Assembly (NCBI RefSeq): GCF_004331695.1
Contig: NZ_SJSL01000002.1
Location: forward strand, 868,001 to 932,000
Length of the DNA: 64,000 nucleotides
Direction: 5' to 3'
From: Pedobacter psychroterrae
GTDB lineage: Bacteria; Bacteroidota; Bacteroidia; Sphingobacteriales; Sphingobacteriaceae
Each line of letters begins with the position of its first letter. Position 1 is the first letter of the stretch. This document shows, in pieces, positions 18,992 through 26,758 of this stretch. Below the pieces are notes generated by a model, which had not been told where the DNA came from, made no database searches, and saw only the letters and a list, made by a program, of their open reading frames with translations. The translations under genes and the position numbers were made by a program.

Positions 18992-21070
18992 TTGGCCAAA
19001 ATCAAGAAGAATTCCCACAGGGTACTTTATCGAAAGTATTCATCTAATATCAAGTATATCATGATGATCATTTCTGTATTGATCATCACTGTCTTTTTGC
19101 CAAAGCAGCCCCGGTTTAGGTATGAGTTTGAAAAAGGCGAGATCTGGAAAAATAAGGATCTGGTATCGCCTTTTAGTTTTGCTATTCTTAAAACCAATCC
19201 ACAGGTCGATACAGACAGGAAAGACGCCATTGAGAATGTATTGCCAATCTATACACTAAATAAATTTTTGATCAACCAGGTAGAAGAAGCGTATTCGAGT
19301 GAGTTTGACGTGAAGTGGCGGAGCAGTGCGCTTTCAGAAACAGATAAGCAAGCCGATAAGGCCGCTTCGCTTAAATTATTGAAAGCCATTTATAATAAAG
19401 GCATCATAGCCCTTACCGCCAAACATCAGGATGGCAATAAGTACTACGATTTTTCTCTGCTGGACAACAATGTTACCAAAGTAATGAGTACTCAGGACGT
19501 GTTTACTGTTAATTTGGCACTTGAATACTTTAAGCAGCAATACCAGTCTATAAATCTCAACGCTAAGGAAGTTGTGTTCAACCTGGTAGAAGATCACCTG
19601 ACCCCAAACATCGTGTTTGATGAGAAACTTACTGCCACCGTTCAGGAAAGTGCATTAAACAGCCTTTCTACCACACGGGGTATGGTGCAGAAAGGGGAGC
19701 TCATCATTGCCAAAAACAATGTAATCGATGATGAGGTATATCAAAAGCTGCAATCTTTTAAGGAAGTATATGAGGCACAAACAAGAACGATAGGGGATAG
19801 CAGGCAGGTTTATTTCGGACAGATCCTGCTTGTTGGCTTTATTGTTAGCCTGCTCATGGTATTTCTAAAGCTATTCAGGAAAGATATTTTTGCTGATAAC
19901 CGTCAGCTTTCTTTATTATTGCTGGTCACTACCACCATGTTGTTGTCTTTGACCTGGGCCATCAAACTTAATTTACCAAGCCTGTATTATATTCCATTTT
20001 GTATTGTTCCAATTATCATCCGGATTTTGTTTGATACGCGTCTAGCGCTATACCTGCATCTGCTGGTGATATTGATAGCAGGTTTTTTTGTGCCGAATAG
20101 CTTTGAGTTTGTGTTCTATCAGACCACTGCTGGCATGGTGGCTATTTACAGTATCCGGAATTTAATCAAGCGGGAGCAGTTGCTCCTTTCTGCGATGTAT
20201 ATTCTTTCTGCCTATTTCATTTCCTTTGTAGGCATAGCATTGCTTAGAGAAGGGGCTTTCAGCCAGATCCAATGGGTTAATTTTATTCCTTTTGTAGTGA
20301 GCGTGTTGCTTTCATTACTGGCGTACCCGCTAATCTATGCGTTTGAAAGGATGTTTGGGATTACTTCTGATGTGGCGCTGATAGAACTTACCAATACAAA
20401 TAATAAGCTGCTCAGGGAGCTTGCATTTAAGGCTCCTGGAACGTTTCAGCATTCGCTGCAGGTGGCCAACCTTGCTGAGGCTGCCATATTTAAGATCGGG
20501 GGAAATTCTTTGCTGGTGAGAGCAGGGGCATTGTATCATGATATTGGTAAGATAGAAAATCCGCAGTACTTTATCGAGAACCAGAATACGGCCCTGAGTC
20601 CGCATGATAAGCTGCCTTACGAACAGAGTGCCCAGATCATCATTAAACATGTGCACAAAGGAATAGAGATCACCAGGAGGCATCAATTGCCAGAGAGTGT
20701 GATTGACTTTATCAGAACGCACCATGGCAATACTAGGGTAGATTATTTTTACCAGTCTTTTTTAAAGAATTCTCCTGAAAAGTTTGTAGATGAGAATATT
20801 TTCCGCTATCCGGGGCCGATTCCTTTTTCTAAGGAAACAGGTGTTCTGATGCTGGCAGATTCGGTAGAAGCGGCTTCAAGAAGTCTGAAAAATCCGGATG
20901 CCCAAAGCATAAATGACTTGGTAGAACGCATAATTGACTACAAACTGGAGCAAAAGCAGTTAGATAATTGTGATATTACATTAAAAGACCTTGAAACTAT
21001 TAAGCTGATATTCAAGACAATGCTTATGAGTATCTATCATGTACGCATAGATTATCTGCAAACTGTGTAA
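18992..21070 (+). CDS. 7TMR-HDED/HDIG membrane phosphohydrolase (PgpH-like)
   Basis: A 692-residue inner-membrane HD-domain protein related to Listeria PgpH, which hydrolyses c-di-AMP. An N-terminal TM helix (about 23-37) is followed by an extracytoplasmic 7TMR-HDED domain to about 270. Seven TM helices follow (about 275-470), and then the HD domain with HSLQVANLAE (near 489), YHDIGKI (HD near 516) and a later HH pair (RTHHGNTRVD). The start is TTG (18992); ATG codons at 19061/19064 would remove the first charged segment. c-di-AMP as substrate is inferred from the family. Confidence 0.88.
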   Translation: MAKIKKNSHRVLYRKYSSNIKYIMMIISVLIITVFLPKQPRFRYEFEKGEIWKNKDLVSPFSFAILKTNPQVDTDRKDAIENVLPIYTLNKFLINQVEEAYSSEFDVKWRSSALSETDKQADKAASLKLLKAIYNKGIIALTAKHQDGNKYYDFSLLDNNVTKVMSTQDVFTVNLALEYFKQQYQSINLNAKEVVFNLVEDHLTPNIVFDEKLTATVQESALNSLSTTRGMVQKGELIIAKNNVIDDEVYQKLQSFKEVYEAQTRTIGDSRQVYFGQILLVGFIVSLLMVFLKLFRKDIFADNRQLSLLLLVTTTMLLSLTWAIKLNLPSLYYIPFCIVPIIIRILFDTRLALYLHLLVILIAGFFVPNSFEFVFYQTTAGMVAIYSIRNLIKREQLLLSAMYILSAYFISFVGIALLREGAFSQIQWVNFIPFVVSVLLSLLAYPLIYAFERMFGITSDVALIELTNTNNKLLRELAFKAPGTFQHSLQVANLAEAAIFKIGGNSLLVRAGALYHDIGKIENPQYFIENQNTALSPHDKLPYEQSAQIIIKHVHKGIEITRRHQLPESVIDFIRTHHGNTRVDYFYQSFLKNSPEKFVDENIFRYPGPIPFSKETGVLMLADSVEAASRSLKNPDAQSINDLVERIIDYKLEQKQLDNCDITLKDLETIKLIFKTMLMSIYHVRIDYLQTV

Positions 21071-21133
21071 TTTTTTTTTGCAAACATCAATGAATTGCTA
21101 TATTTGCAACCTCAAAAGGGAGCTTTTGATATT

Positions 21134-21220
21134 GGAGGGATGCCTGAGTGGCCGAAAGGAACAGTTTGCTAAACTGTCGTACTGGCAACGGTACCGAGGG
21201 TTCGAATCCCTCTTCCTCCG
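21134..21220 (+). tRNA. tRNA-Ser (GCT)
   Basis: An 87-nt tRNA with the acceptor GGAGGGA/TTCCTCC, anticodon stem ACAGT/ACTGT with loop TTGCTAA (anticodon GCT), a long variable arm typical of tRNA-Ser, and T loop GTTCGAATC. CCA is not encoded. Confidence 0.95.
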
Positions 21221-21329
21221 CTGAATGAATTTATATTGACTTGTTAATATAAATGGATTAAAGTTAGTATTTGTGATATTAAAGACTAACTTTGCAATCC
21301 CTTCGAAAAAGGGAAAAGAGATACCAGTT

Positions 21330-21403
21330 CGGGGTGTAGCGTAGCCCGGTATCGCGCCTGCTTTGGGAGCAGGAGGTCGTAGGTTCGAATCCTGCCACCC
21401 CGA
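21330..21403 (+). tRNA. tRNA-Pro (TGG), copy 1
   Basis: A 74-nt tRNA with the acceptor CGGGGTG/CACCCCG, anticodon stem-loop CCTGC-TTTGGGA-GCAGG (TGG), and T arm AGGTTCGAATCCT. CCA is not encoded. It is identical to the second copy 127 bp downstream, and the identity extends about 10 bp upstream (AGATACCAGTT). Confidence 0.96.
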
Positions 21404-21456
21404 CAAAATACTTAGAAAGGTATTTTAATTTTGACCAGTAAAAACAGATACCAGTT

Positions 21457-21530
21457 CGGGGTGTAGCGTAGCCCGGTATCGCGCCTGCTTTGGGAGCAGG
21501 AGGTCGTAGGTTCGAATCCTGCCACCCCGA
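21457..21530 (+). tRNA. tRNA-Pro (TGG), copy 2
   Basis: Identical in sequence to copy 1, including the preceding AGATACCAGTT. It is the tRNA nearest the integrase gene, so its 3' half is the likely attachment site of the integrative element that follows. The duplicate may be an ordinary tandem duplication or a by-product of integration. Confidence 0.95.
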
Positions 21531-21554
21531 CACAAGCTAGTGCTGAAAGGCACC

Positions 21555-21590
21555 AAAAGCCCTTAAAATCAATGATTTAAGGGCTTTTTT
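21555..21590 (+). terminator. Terminator after the tRNA-Pro genes
   Basis: AAAAGCCCTTAAA, 8-nt loop, TTTAAGGGCTTTTTT: a strong stem with a T-run, 25 bp after tRNA-Pro copy 2. It ends the tRNA transcript and lies between the presumed attachment site and the integrase region. Confidence 0.85.
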
Positions 21591-21634
21591 CATTTATATT
21601 AAGCCATAACTTATCAATCAAAATCAAAGAAAAT

Positions 21635-21937
21635 GTGCCCTATTCGGTGCCCCAATTTTATTATTTATATTTGGGTACTTTTTTGAATTAAATAACTGAT
21701 TAACAATTAATTACGTACTTAATTTTGTGTGTTTTTGATGTGTTTTGTACCCGTTTTTAGAAAAAGGGCATAGGGCACAGTATCAAAAGAAAAGATAGCG
21801 AACCAAACTGTACCCTAAATTTTATCTACAAATGTAGGGCACAAATTACAGTTCAACTATTTGATTTACAATTAATTAAGTGCTTAAAATTTGGTTGTTT
21901 TTAGTGTTTTTTGTGCCCTCTAGTATTCAAGGGGCAC
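21635..21937. promoter_or_regulatory. Cluster of GTGCCC/GGGCAC sites (candidate integrase arm sites)
   Basis: In the 459-bp non-coding stretch between tRNA-Pro and the integrase, the hexamer GTGCCC (or its complement GGGCAC) occurs six times: 21635, 21647, 21773, 21837, 21913 and 21932. Variant GTACCC sites lie near 21747 and 21810. Two longer imperfect direct repeats (about 21690-21780 and 21850-21940) share ACAATTAATTA-CTTAA and GTTTTTnnTGTnTTTTGT. Position and inverted/direct spacing suit arm-type binding sites of the neighbouring tyrosine recombinase and its excisionase; this is inference. Confidence 0.55.
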
Positions 21938-21989
21938 AAAAATACGGAACCAAAAAGATTGATCAGTAAACAAATTAAATGATAAGAAT

Positions 21990-23213
21990 ATGAAGCACAA
22001 CACTTTTAGCGTAATCTTCTATTTAAGAAGATACAAAACCGCCAATGATGGTAGGACACCTATCTATGCAAGAATTACAGTAGATGGTAAGCGTTTGGAT
22101 ATTTCAGTAAAAAGATCAATTGAAGAAGGAAACTGGAATGTTAAAAAGGGAATGGCCAGGGGTAGTAAAAAGGAGATCGTGATGCTGAATAACTACCTTG
22201 AGAAGTATAGATCATCTATTGTAGAATGCTACCAACAACTTTTATTACAGAAAAAGGTAATAACTGCTGACCTTATTAAAGATACTTTTTTGGGAGGGGA
22301 TCAAAAGAATTTCACCGTTTGTAAACTAATCGACTACCATAATAGTGAAGAAAGGGACAATTTAGAATGGGGTACAATGAAGAATTATATGACGACCCAA
22401 AAATACATTAAATCTTTTTTAAAGGATCGGTATGCTACCACAGACAGATTTTTGTCAGAGCTAAACTATAAATTCATCATTGACTTTGAAAGCTATCTTA
22501 GGCAGCTTAAAAATAAGAAGGGGAAAACAGCTATGGCGAACAATGGGGTTATGAAGCATCTGGAGCGTTTCTGCAAGATGGTTAATCTCGCAATAAAATT
22601 GGACTGGATTGAAAGAAATCCGTTCCAGGCATACCAGCTGAAATTTGAAAATGTAGAGCGTGAGTGTTTGACCAGGGCTGAATTGCTAAATTTAGAAAAG
22701 AAACAATTTACCATTCCACGCCTCGAAGTGATTAAAGACTTGTTTATTTTCAGTTGCTACACCGGACTTGCTTATATAGACGTGTTTAATTTAAAGCCAT
22801 GTCATATCGTGGAGGTTGGAGAAGGTGATTTTTGGATCAAGACCACTAGGCAAAAAACCAATACTCCGGTAAGGGTTCCAATTTTGCCTAAAGCTCAGGT
22901 AATCATTGAAAAATATAGGAAACATCCAGAAGCAAATGCAAAAGGTAAGGTTTTCCCTGTTATGTCCAACCAGAAACTTAATAGCTATTTAAAGGAAATT
23001 GCCGATCTTTGCGGAATCACCAAGCCGTTGACTTTCCACATAGCCAGGCATACATTTGCTACTACCATTACGCTTACTAATGGTGTACCAATGGAATCAA
23101 TTAGCAAGATGCTTGGCCATAAAAAACTTAGCACTACTCAAATCTATGCTAAAGTGGTAGAAAGCAAACTCGGGTTTGATATGGCGCAGTTACGGGAACG
23201 ATTACCGGCGTAA
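21990..23213 (+). CDS. Tyrosine recombinase (site-specific integrase)
   Basis: Catalyses integration/excision at an attachment site, here probably the adjacent tRNA-Pro. The 407 residues comprise an arm-type DNA-binding domain (about 1-100, with RTPIYARITVDGKR-like strands), a SAM-like core-binding domain (about 105-205) and a catalytic domain (about 215-405). The first catalytic Arg should lie near CYTGLAYIDVFNL, although the classical TGLR is TGLA here; the HxxR motif is HIARHTFATT; the nucleophilic Tyr is in TTQIYAKVVESK. It is transcribed away from the tRNA and is followed by a metallophosphoesterase gene 10 bp later. Confidence 0.93.
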   Translation: MKHNTFSVIFYLRRYKTANDGRTPIYARITVDGKRLDISVKRSIEEGNWNVKKGMARGSKKEIVMLNNYLEKYRSSIVECYQQLLLQKKVITADLIKDTFLGGDQKNFTVCKLIDYHNSEERDNLEWGTMKNYMTTQKYIKSFLKDRYATTDRFLSELNYKFIIDFESYLRQLKNKKGKTAMANNGVMKHLERFCKMVNLAIKLDWIERNPFQAYQLKFENVERECLTRAELLNLEKKQFTIPRLEVIKDLFIFSCYTGLAYIDVFNLKPCHIVEVGEGDFWIKTTRQKTNTPVRVPILPKAQVIIEKYRKHPEANAKGKVFPVMSNQKLNSYLKEIADLCGITKPLTFHIARHTFATTITLTNGVPMESISKMLGHKKLSTTQIYAKVVESKLGFDMAQLRERLPA

Positions 23214-23223
23214 AGAGAATTAT

Positions 23224-23910
23224 ATGAAACATATTTTTATAGGTGATCTGCATGGCGAAGATTTCTGGAAGGAAATAAATGTCCGCAAGTATGAAAAGCT
23301 CGTATTCGTGGGTGACTATGCAGATCATAAAACTTATTCTGACTTTAAGTTATTCAAGAACCTACAAGATTTGATAAGGTTTAAGCTACGGCACCCGGAC
23401 AAAGTTATTTTAATATTGGGAAACCACGAAGTGTTTTATAAGTACTTTCCGCAGTTCCAATGTTCGGATACCCGCCCTACCATGCAAAAAGATTTAACTA
23501 GATTGCTTAATAGGCATAAAGATTGCTTTCAGGTAGCATACCAAAGGGGCAATTATATCGTCACACATGCGGGGATCACAAATGCCTGGTATGCAGATTT
23601 CGCAAGATTTCCCTTTCTAGAAAAGATGAAGCAAGAATACCCTACGCTGGCAGACCAGTTGAATAAGGTTGATCAGGGAAGTGAGCGGTATCTTTTGCAT
23701 ACTGCCGGACATGCAAGGTATGGTTATGGTAAAGGGGGGATTACCTGGGCTGATAAATCGGAAACGTCAACAGATATGTTGGCTGGCTATCATCAGATAG
23801 TTGGTCATACAGTTGTGCCGGAAATTGAAACGATCCGAAACGGTGATGCGTCGGTGACTTATATTAATGTTGCAAAGCACAATGGTACTTTTTACGAATT
23901 GGATATTTAA
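23224..23910 (+). CDS. Calcineurin-like metallophosphoesterase
   Basis: A 228-residue binuclear metal phosphoesterase. All core motifs are present in order: GDLHG (near residue 7), VGDYADH (near 28), LGNHEVF (near 65), THAGI (near 115) and GHTVV (near 197). The start at ATG 23224 is chosen because the motif-containing strand begins at once (MKHIFIGDLHG); the alternative TTG start overlaps the integrase. Only 10 bp separate it from the integrase, suggesting one transcript. Substrate (nucleotide, RNA cap or phosphoprotein) is unknown. Confidence 0.85.
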   Translation: MKHIFIGDLHGEDFWKEINVRKYEKLVFVGDYADHKTYSDFKLFKNLQDLIRFKLRHPDKVILILGNHEVFYKYFPQFQCSDTRPTMQKDLTRLLNRHKDCFQVAYQRGNYIVTHAGITNAWYADFARFPFLEKMKQEYPTLADQLNKVDQGSERYLLHTAGHARYGYGKGGITWADKSETSTDMLAGYHQIVGHTVVPEIETIRNGDASVTYINVAKHNGTFYELDI

Positions 23911-23981
23911 AATCCAAATGTGTATTCGATGGCTTTTAGTTAAACTGTATAATTGTTTTGTATTATATATTTCGCCATTAC

Positions 23982-24692
23982 TTAGATATAGGTGTGCCAT
24001 TTGCTCACCTGATCCATAATTTCGATGGTATCCTTCTCCGAATAATGTCTAAGCAAATGCTTTTTTAATGCCTCAACAGATCCTTCTAATTGAAGATCCA
24101 TTACCGTAAGAATTTTTAATGGCCAGTGTTTGATTTCGTCCATATACTCGTATAAGGGAAGATACGGGGGGGCATAATAAAGAGAATTTTCGATAAATTT
24201 CTTATATAGTTCTGGTTTAAATGCCCGTCTCATACTTCTGACAGCATTAAAAGCAATGACATCCCTACTGCCATGAAAAGAAAGGTCTCCCAGGCCCGGA
24301 TAGCCATCATCCCAAAAGAATGTGTACATATACTTGAAAAATAAAGGTTCAAGCTCGGCGATTAAATCAATACTAACAATATCATATTCTTCTTTAAAGA
24401 GTTCTAGCGAAAAATCATCCTGGTGTTTTTGTATAATGTACTCGATAACCTTGTGTTCCTGTTCTATACAATGTTCCACCGTTGGCATCTTATCTGTAAT
24501 CCCTGGAATCCTCAATCTAAATCGAGGTTTTCCCAGCAGATCAAAATAATAACTTTTGAAAAAAATTGACTTTCTGTCGTAAGTAATCTGGATGTATAAT
24601 GGGTATGTGGGGGTACTATGAAACAATACCTGCTTCAAACGATCATTGAAATAGGTCTTGTATGTAATTTTTTTTGATTTTTTTTCAAACAT
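23982..24692 (-). CDS. Hypothetical protein of the integrative element
   Basis: A 236-residue protein with no recognised catalytic motif. The N-terminal third (TYPLYIQITYDRKSIFFKSYYFDLL) resembles the beta-strand pattern of integrase arm-binding domains, but no recombinase core follows. The C-terminal two thirds are helical and aromatic-rich. The A/T-rich composition and convergent position to the phosphoesterase mark it as element cargo. The function is not known. Confidence 0.65.
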   Translation of the reverse strand: MFEKKSKKITYKTYFNDRLKQVLFHSTPTYPLYIQITYDRKSIFFKSYYFDLLGKPRFRLRIPGITDKMPTVEHCIEQEHKVIEYIIQKHQDDFSLELFKEEYDIVSIDLIAELEPLFFKYMYTFFWDDGYPGLGDLSFHGSRDVIAFNAVRSMRRAFKPELYKKFIENSLYYAPPYLPLYEYMDEIKHWPLKILTVMDLQLEGSVEALKKHLLRHYSEKDTIEIMDQVSKWHTYI

Positions 24693-25226
24693 TTTTTTTG
24701 ATGCGTTTTAGCTGAAAATGCAACTCAATTTTGAAAAAGCTTATCCCTTATCAGCACAAATATCATCAAAACCCATCAAAATTAATATGCACTTTTTTAC
24801 AAATAACACAGCAAATATAACCAACTGTTTTGACAAATTTGCTTTTTATCAAAACATATTTTACTTTTGTTGAGCAAAACGAAGTGGATGCTTCGATTTG
24901 ACACAAACTACGTCCCGTAAGGTGTAGGCAAATCGTCCGATTTTTTACCTTTTAATTCCTATTGCCGATGACAGCTATTGAATTACCTACCAAAGAAGGA
25001 GGTGATATGAACTAGTGTAATCTTAATTTCGGAAACAGGCAAATGGCAGTGTATTATCTAAATGCAGGAAGTCCCCATTTTACTTGCCATGTTCTCTGTT
25101 TCCAATTCCACAATTTTACCGCAAGCCTAATTGCTAATGGCTGATCATTTATGGATCACTAGTAGAGATGACAGCGAAAGAATTAAATGCTATTTGCAAG
25201 TATTAACAATTTAAAACAAGGTGCGT
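24693..25226. other. AT-rich regulatory region with inverted repeat and start-region duplication
   Basis: There is no convincing long gene here. A 15-codon open frame at 24968-25015 (MTAIELPTKEGGDMN) repeats the start of the HTH gene at 25227 (MTAIELITKDD), so this looks like a truncated duplicate or a leader peptide. Downstream, an interrupted inverted repeat (GGAAACAG..TGGCA at 25031-25047, TGCCA..CTGTTTCC at 25085-25103) could form a long hairpin upstream of the HTH gene. Confidence 0.5.
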
Positions 25227-25493
25227 ATGACAGCAATTGAATTGATCACTAAAGATGATCTGAAGAATTTTAAATCCGAACTCTTAACAGAGATTAAAGC
25301 AATGTTGAAACCCTCAGAAGGGGAAAGTAAGCGTTGGCTAAAAAGCTCTGAGGTAAAAAAGCTACTAAGTATCTCTCCAGGTACACTGCAAAATCTTCGG
25401 ATCAATGGTACACTACGGTATACTAAGATGGGTGGCATCCTATACTACAAGTCGGAGGATATTCAAAAAATTATGGAGGACAACTTAAGGTGA
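25227..25493 (+). CDS. Small helix-turn-helix protein (excisionase-like)
   Basis: An 88-residue protein with an N-terminal helix/coil (DDLKNFKSELLTEIKAMLK) followed by a MerR/excisionase-type winged HTH. The HTH runs from RWLKSSEVKKLLSISPGTL (about 37-55) into LRINGTLRYTKMGGILYYKS and a final helix. The ATG at 25227 is preferred to GTG 25221. It sits between integrase and mobilisation genes, as excisionase/regulator genes do in Bacteroidetes mobile elements. Whether it acts as Xis or as a transcription factor cannot be decided. Confidence 0.75.
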   Translation: MTAIELITKDDLKNFKSELLTEIKAMLKPSEGESKRWLKSSEVKKLLSISPGTLQNLRINGTLRYTKMGGILYYKSEDIQKIMEDNLR

Positions 25494-25620
25494 TGAAAAA
25501 TATAGGTGGGCATTTCATGTTGCATTTTTAGATTGGAGATGCCCATCTATAATTTCAATGAGTGATTGAACTAATTAGGCCAGTAGCTTTAAGTTCACGC
25601 CAGAATTCTAGTACCCTGGT

Positions 25621-25804
25621 AGGCTGATAGGCTGATAACCTGATAGGCCACATAGCCAATAGGCTAGCGACCTGATAGGCTGATTACCTAGTGACCCAAT
25701 GAGCCAATGAGCTGATGACCCAATGAGCCAGTGAACTGATGACCCAATGAGCCAAGGAACTATTGACCCAATGAGCTAGTGAACTGTTGACCCAATGAGT
25801 TGAA
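25621..25804. repeat. Tandem array of 23 octamers (8-bp period, 24-bp higher-order unit)
   Basis: The 184 bp split without a remainder into 23 consecutive 8-bp units of loose consensus GASCYRAT (e.g. AGGCTGAT, AACCTGAT, GACCCAAT, GAGCCAAT, GAACTGAT). The last third also repeats in 24-bp blocks (three octamers: GACCCAAT + GAGCCARN + GAACTRNT) at 25693, 25717, 25741, 25765 and partly 25789. Stop codons occur in all frames tried, so it is not coding. There are no spacers as in CRISPR. It sits just upstream of the putative oriT hairpins. Confidence 0.9.
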
Positions 25805-25852
25805 GTAGATTTTAAACAGATAAATATGTGTGTTCACATTAAAAATAAACTA

Positions 25853-26086
25853 CCTGTCACAACTCTGACAGGATCGAAAATAGCCCTTCTATACTACTCT
25901 GAGGGGTTATGCGATATGCAAAAAGTCCATACCCTCTTCGGGGTTATGGAGCGAGCGGAGGTTGGGCAAAGCCCTACCTTTCTCGCCCCACGCTATCGCC
26001 AGTGGGGTTGGAAGCACCCTCCTGGGGTGCTGTAGGCGCACTGAAGCGCAATAGGATAAGATTTTTGCACCTCATGGAAGGTGCAA
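25853..26086. other. Hairpin cluster, probable oriT of the mobilisable element
   Basis: Six to seven stem-loops lie within 235 bp: CCTGTCA-6-TGACAGG (25853-25872), ATACCC-5-GGGGTTAT (about 25929-25947), GGGC-3-GCCC (about 25964), CCCCAC-10-GTGGGG (25986-26007), GCACCC-5-GGGTGC (26014-26030), GCGC-6-GCGC (26036-26049) and TTGCACCT-6-AGGTGCAA (26065-26086). The region is non-coding and lies directly upstream of the BfmA/DUF5712 mobilisation genes, the usual place of oriT. The nick site cannot be pinpointed. Confidence 0.6.
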
Positions 26087-26099
26087 TATAACTATATAC

Positions 26100-26131
26100 A
26101 GCTATGCAGATCTATAGCTATGCAGATATAT
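26100..26131. repeat. Tandem 16-bp repeat before the mobilisation genes
   Basis: AGCTATGCAGATCTAT (26100-26115) is followed immediately by AGCTATGCAGATATAT (26116-26131): two copies with one mismatch. A perfect palindrome GCCTAT-CA-ATAGGC lies at 26165-26178. These are likely protein-binding sites for oriT function or autoregulation of the mob operon starting at 26208. Confidence 0.75.
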
Positions 26132-26207
26132 AGCCTATTAGTAAGCTGACCAAGTATTAGGCAAGCCTATCAATAGGCAGGAACATTTACAGTAAATAAA
26201 ATGAGTT

Positions 26208-26756
26208 ATGAGTAGCGACACATTAAGATCAATTAAGTATTCAGAGGCCGAAGGATTAAAGCTGGATAAAATAGCTCTGAAATTGGGCAGGGCAAAACGA
26301 CAGGTCTTTTTGCAGATGATAGAATATTTTTATCGGACTAAGAAAGACCCACTGGACATCAACGATGACCTGCTGAAAACCACCTTGCTCAAACAGCATA
26401 GAGATTATGTAGGTTTTATCAAGACCCAGGAAAATGACCTGCTCATTCCGACCAAGCGTGAAGTTGAACGCATGACTGAATCTCAAAGAAAAGTTATTAA
26501 CGGCTTTAATGGACTTTTAAAGCAGAATGAGGTGATACCTACGTTAATGGATAAGCAGAATCAATATTTATATCAGTTGGAAGTCCATTACAAGGCTATC
26601 GTAGCCCAACTTAAAACTAAGGAAAACCTCAAACGTTCGTTCCTGAATATTTTTGATGGCTATGCTATGGCTCGTGATAACATATCGAGCATTGGATCAA
26701 GGAAAGAGAAGGACCAGTTACTAATCACGACACAAAACCAGATCAAACTTTTGTAA
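26208..26756 (+). CDS. BfmA/BtgA-family mobilisation protein
   Basis: A 182-residue helical accessory mobilisation protein of the Bacteroides BfmA/BtgA type, which assists the relaxase at oriT. An N-terminal ribbon-helix-helix-like part (SIKYSEAEGLKLDKIALKLGRAKRQVF, summarised; residues about 8-34) is followed by long helices (about 80-180). It is 2 bp upstream of the DUF5712 gene, one operon. Family assignment is from pattern and context. Confidence 0.75.
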   Translation: MSSDTLRSIKYSEAEGLKLDKIALKLGRAKRQVFLQMIEYFYRTKKDPLDINDDLLKTTLLKQHRDYVGFIKTQENDLLIPTKREVERMTESQRKVINGFNGLLKQNEVIPTLMDKQNQYLYQLEVHYKAIVAQLKTKENLKRSFLNIFDGYAMARDNISSIGSRKEKDQLLITTQNQIKLL

Positions 26757-26758
26757 GC

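Larger units (their letters stand above)
21320..21532. repeat. Direct repeat of about 86 bp containing tRNA-Pro
   Basis: Segments 21320-21405 and 21447-21532 are near-identical and cover the whole tRNA-Pro plus about 10 bp of its leader. Flanks diverge immediately after the tRNA 3' end (ACAAAATA versus ACACAAGC). Confidence 0.85.

Noticed and set aside
25621..25804. CRISPR array
   Set aside because: The 8/24-bp repeats are contiguous, with no spacers and no cas genes.
25826..26091. Short open frames of 60-69 codons in the hairpin region
   Set aside because: They overlap inverted repeats, lack recognisable domains, and several frames are equally open; the region is better explained as oriT.
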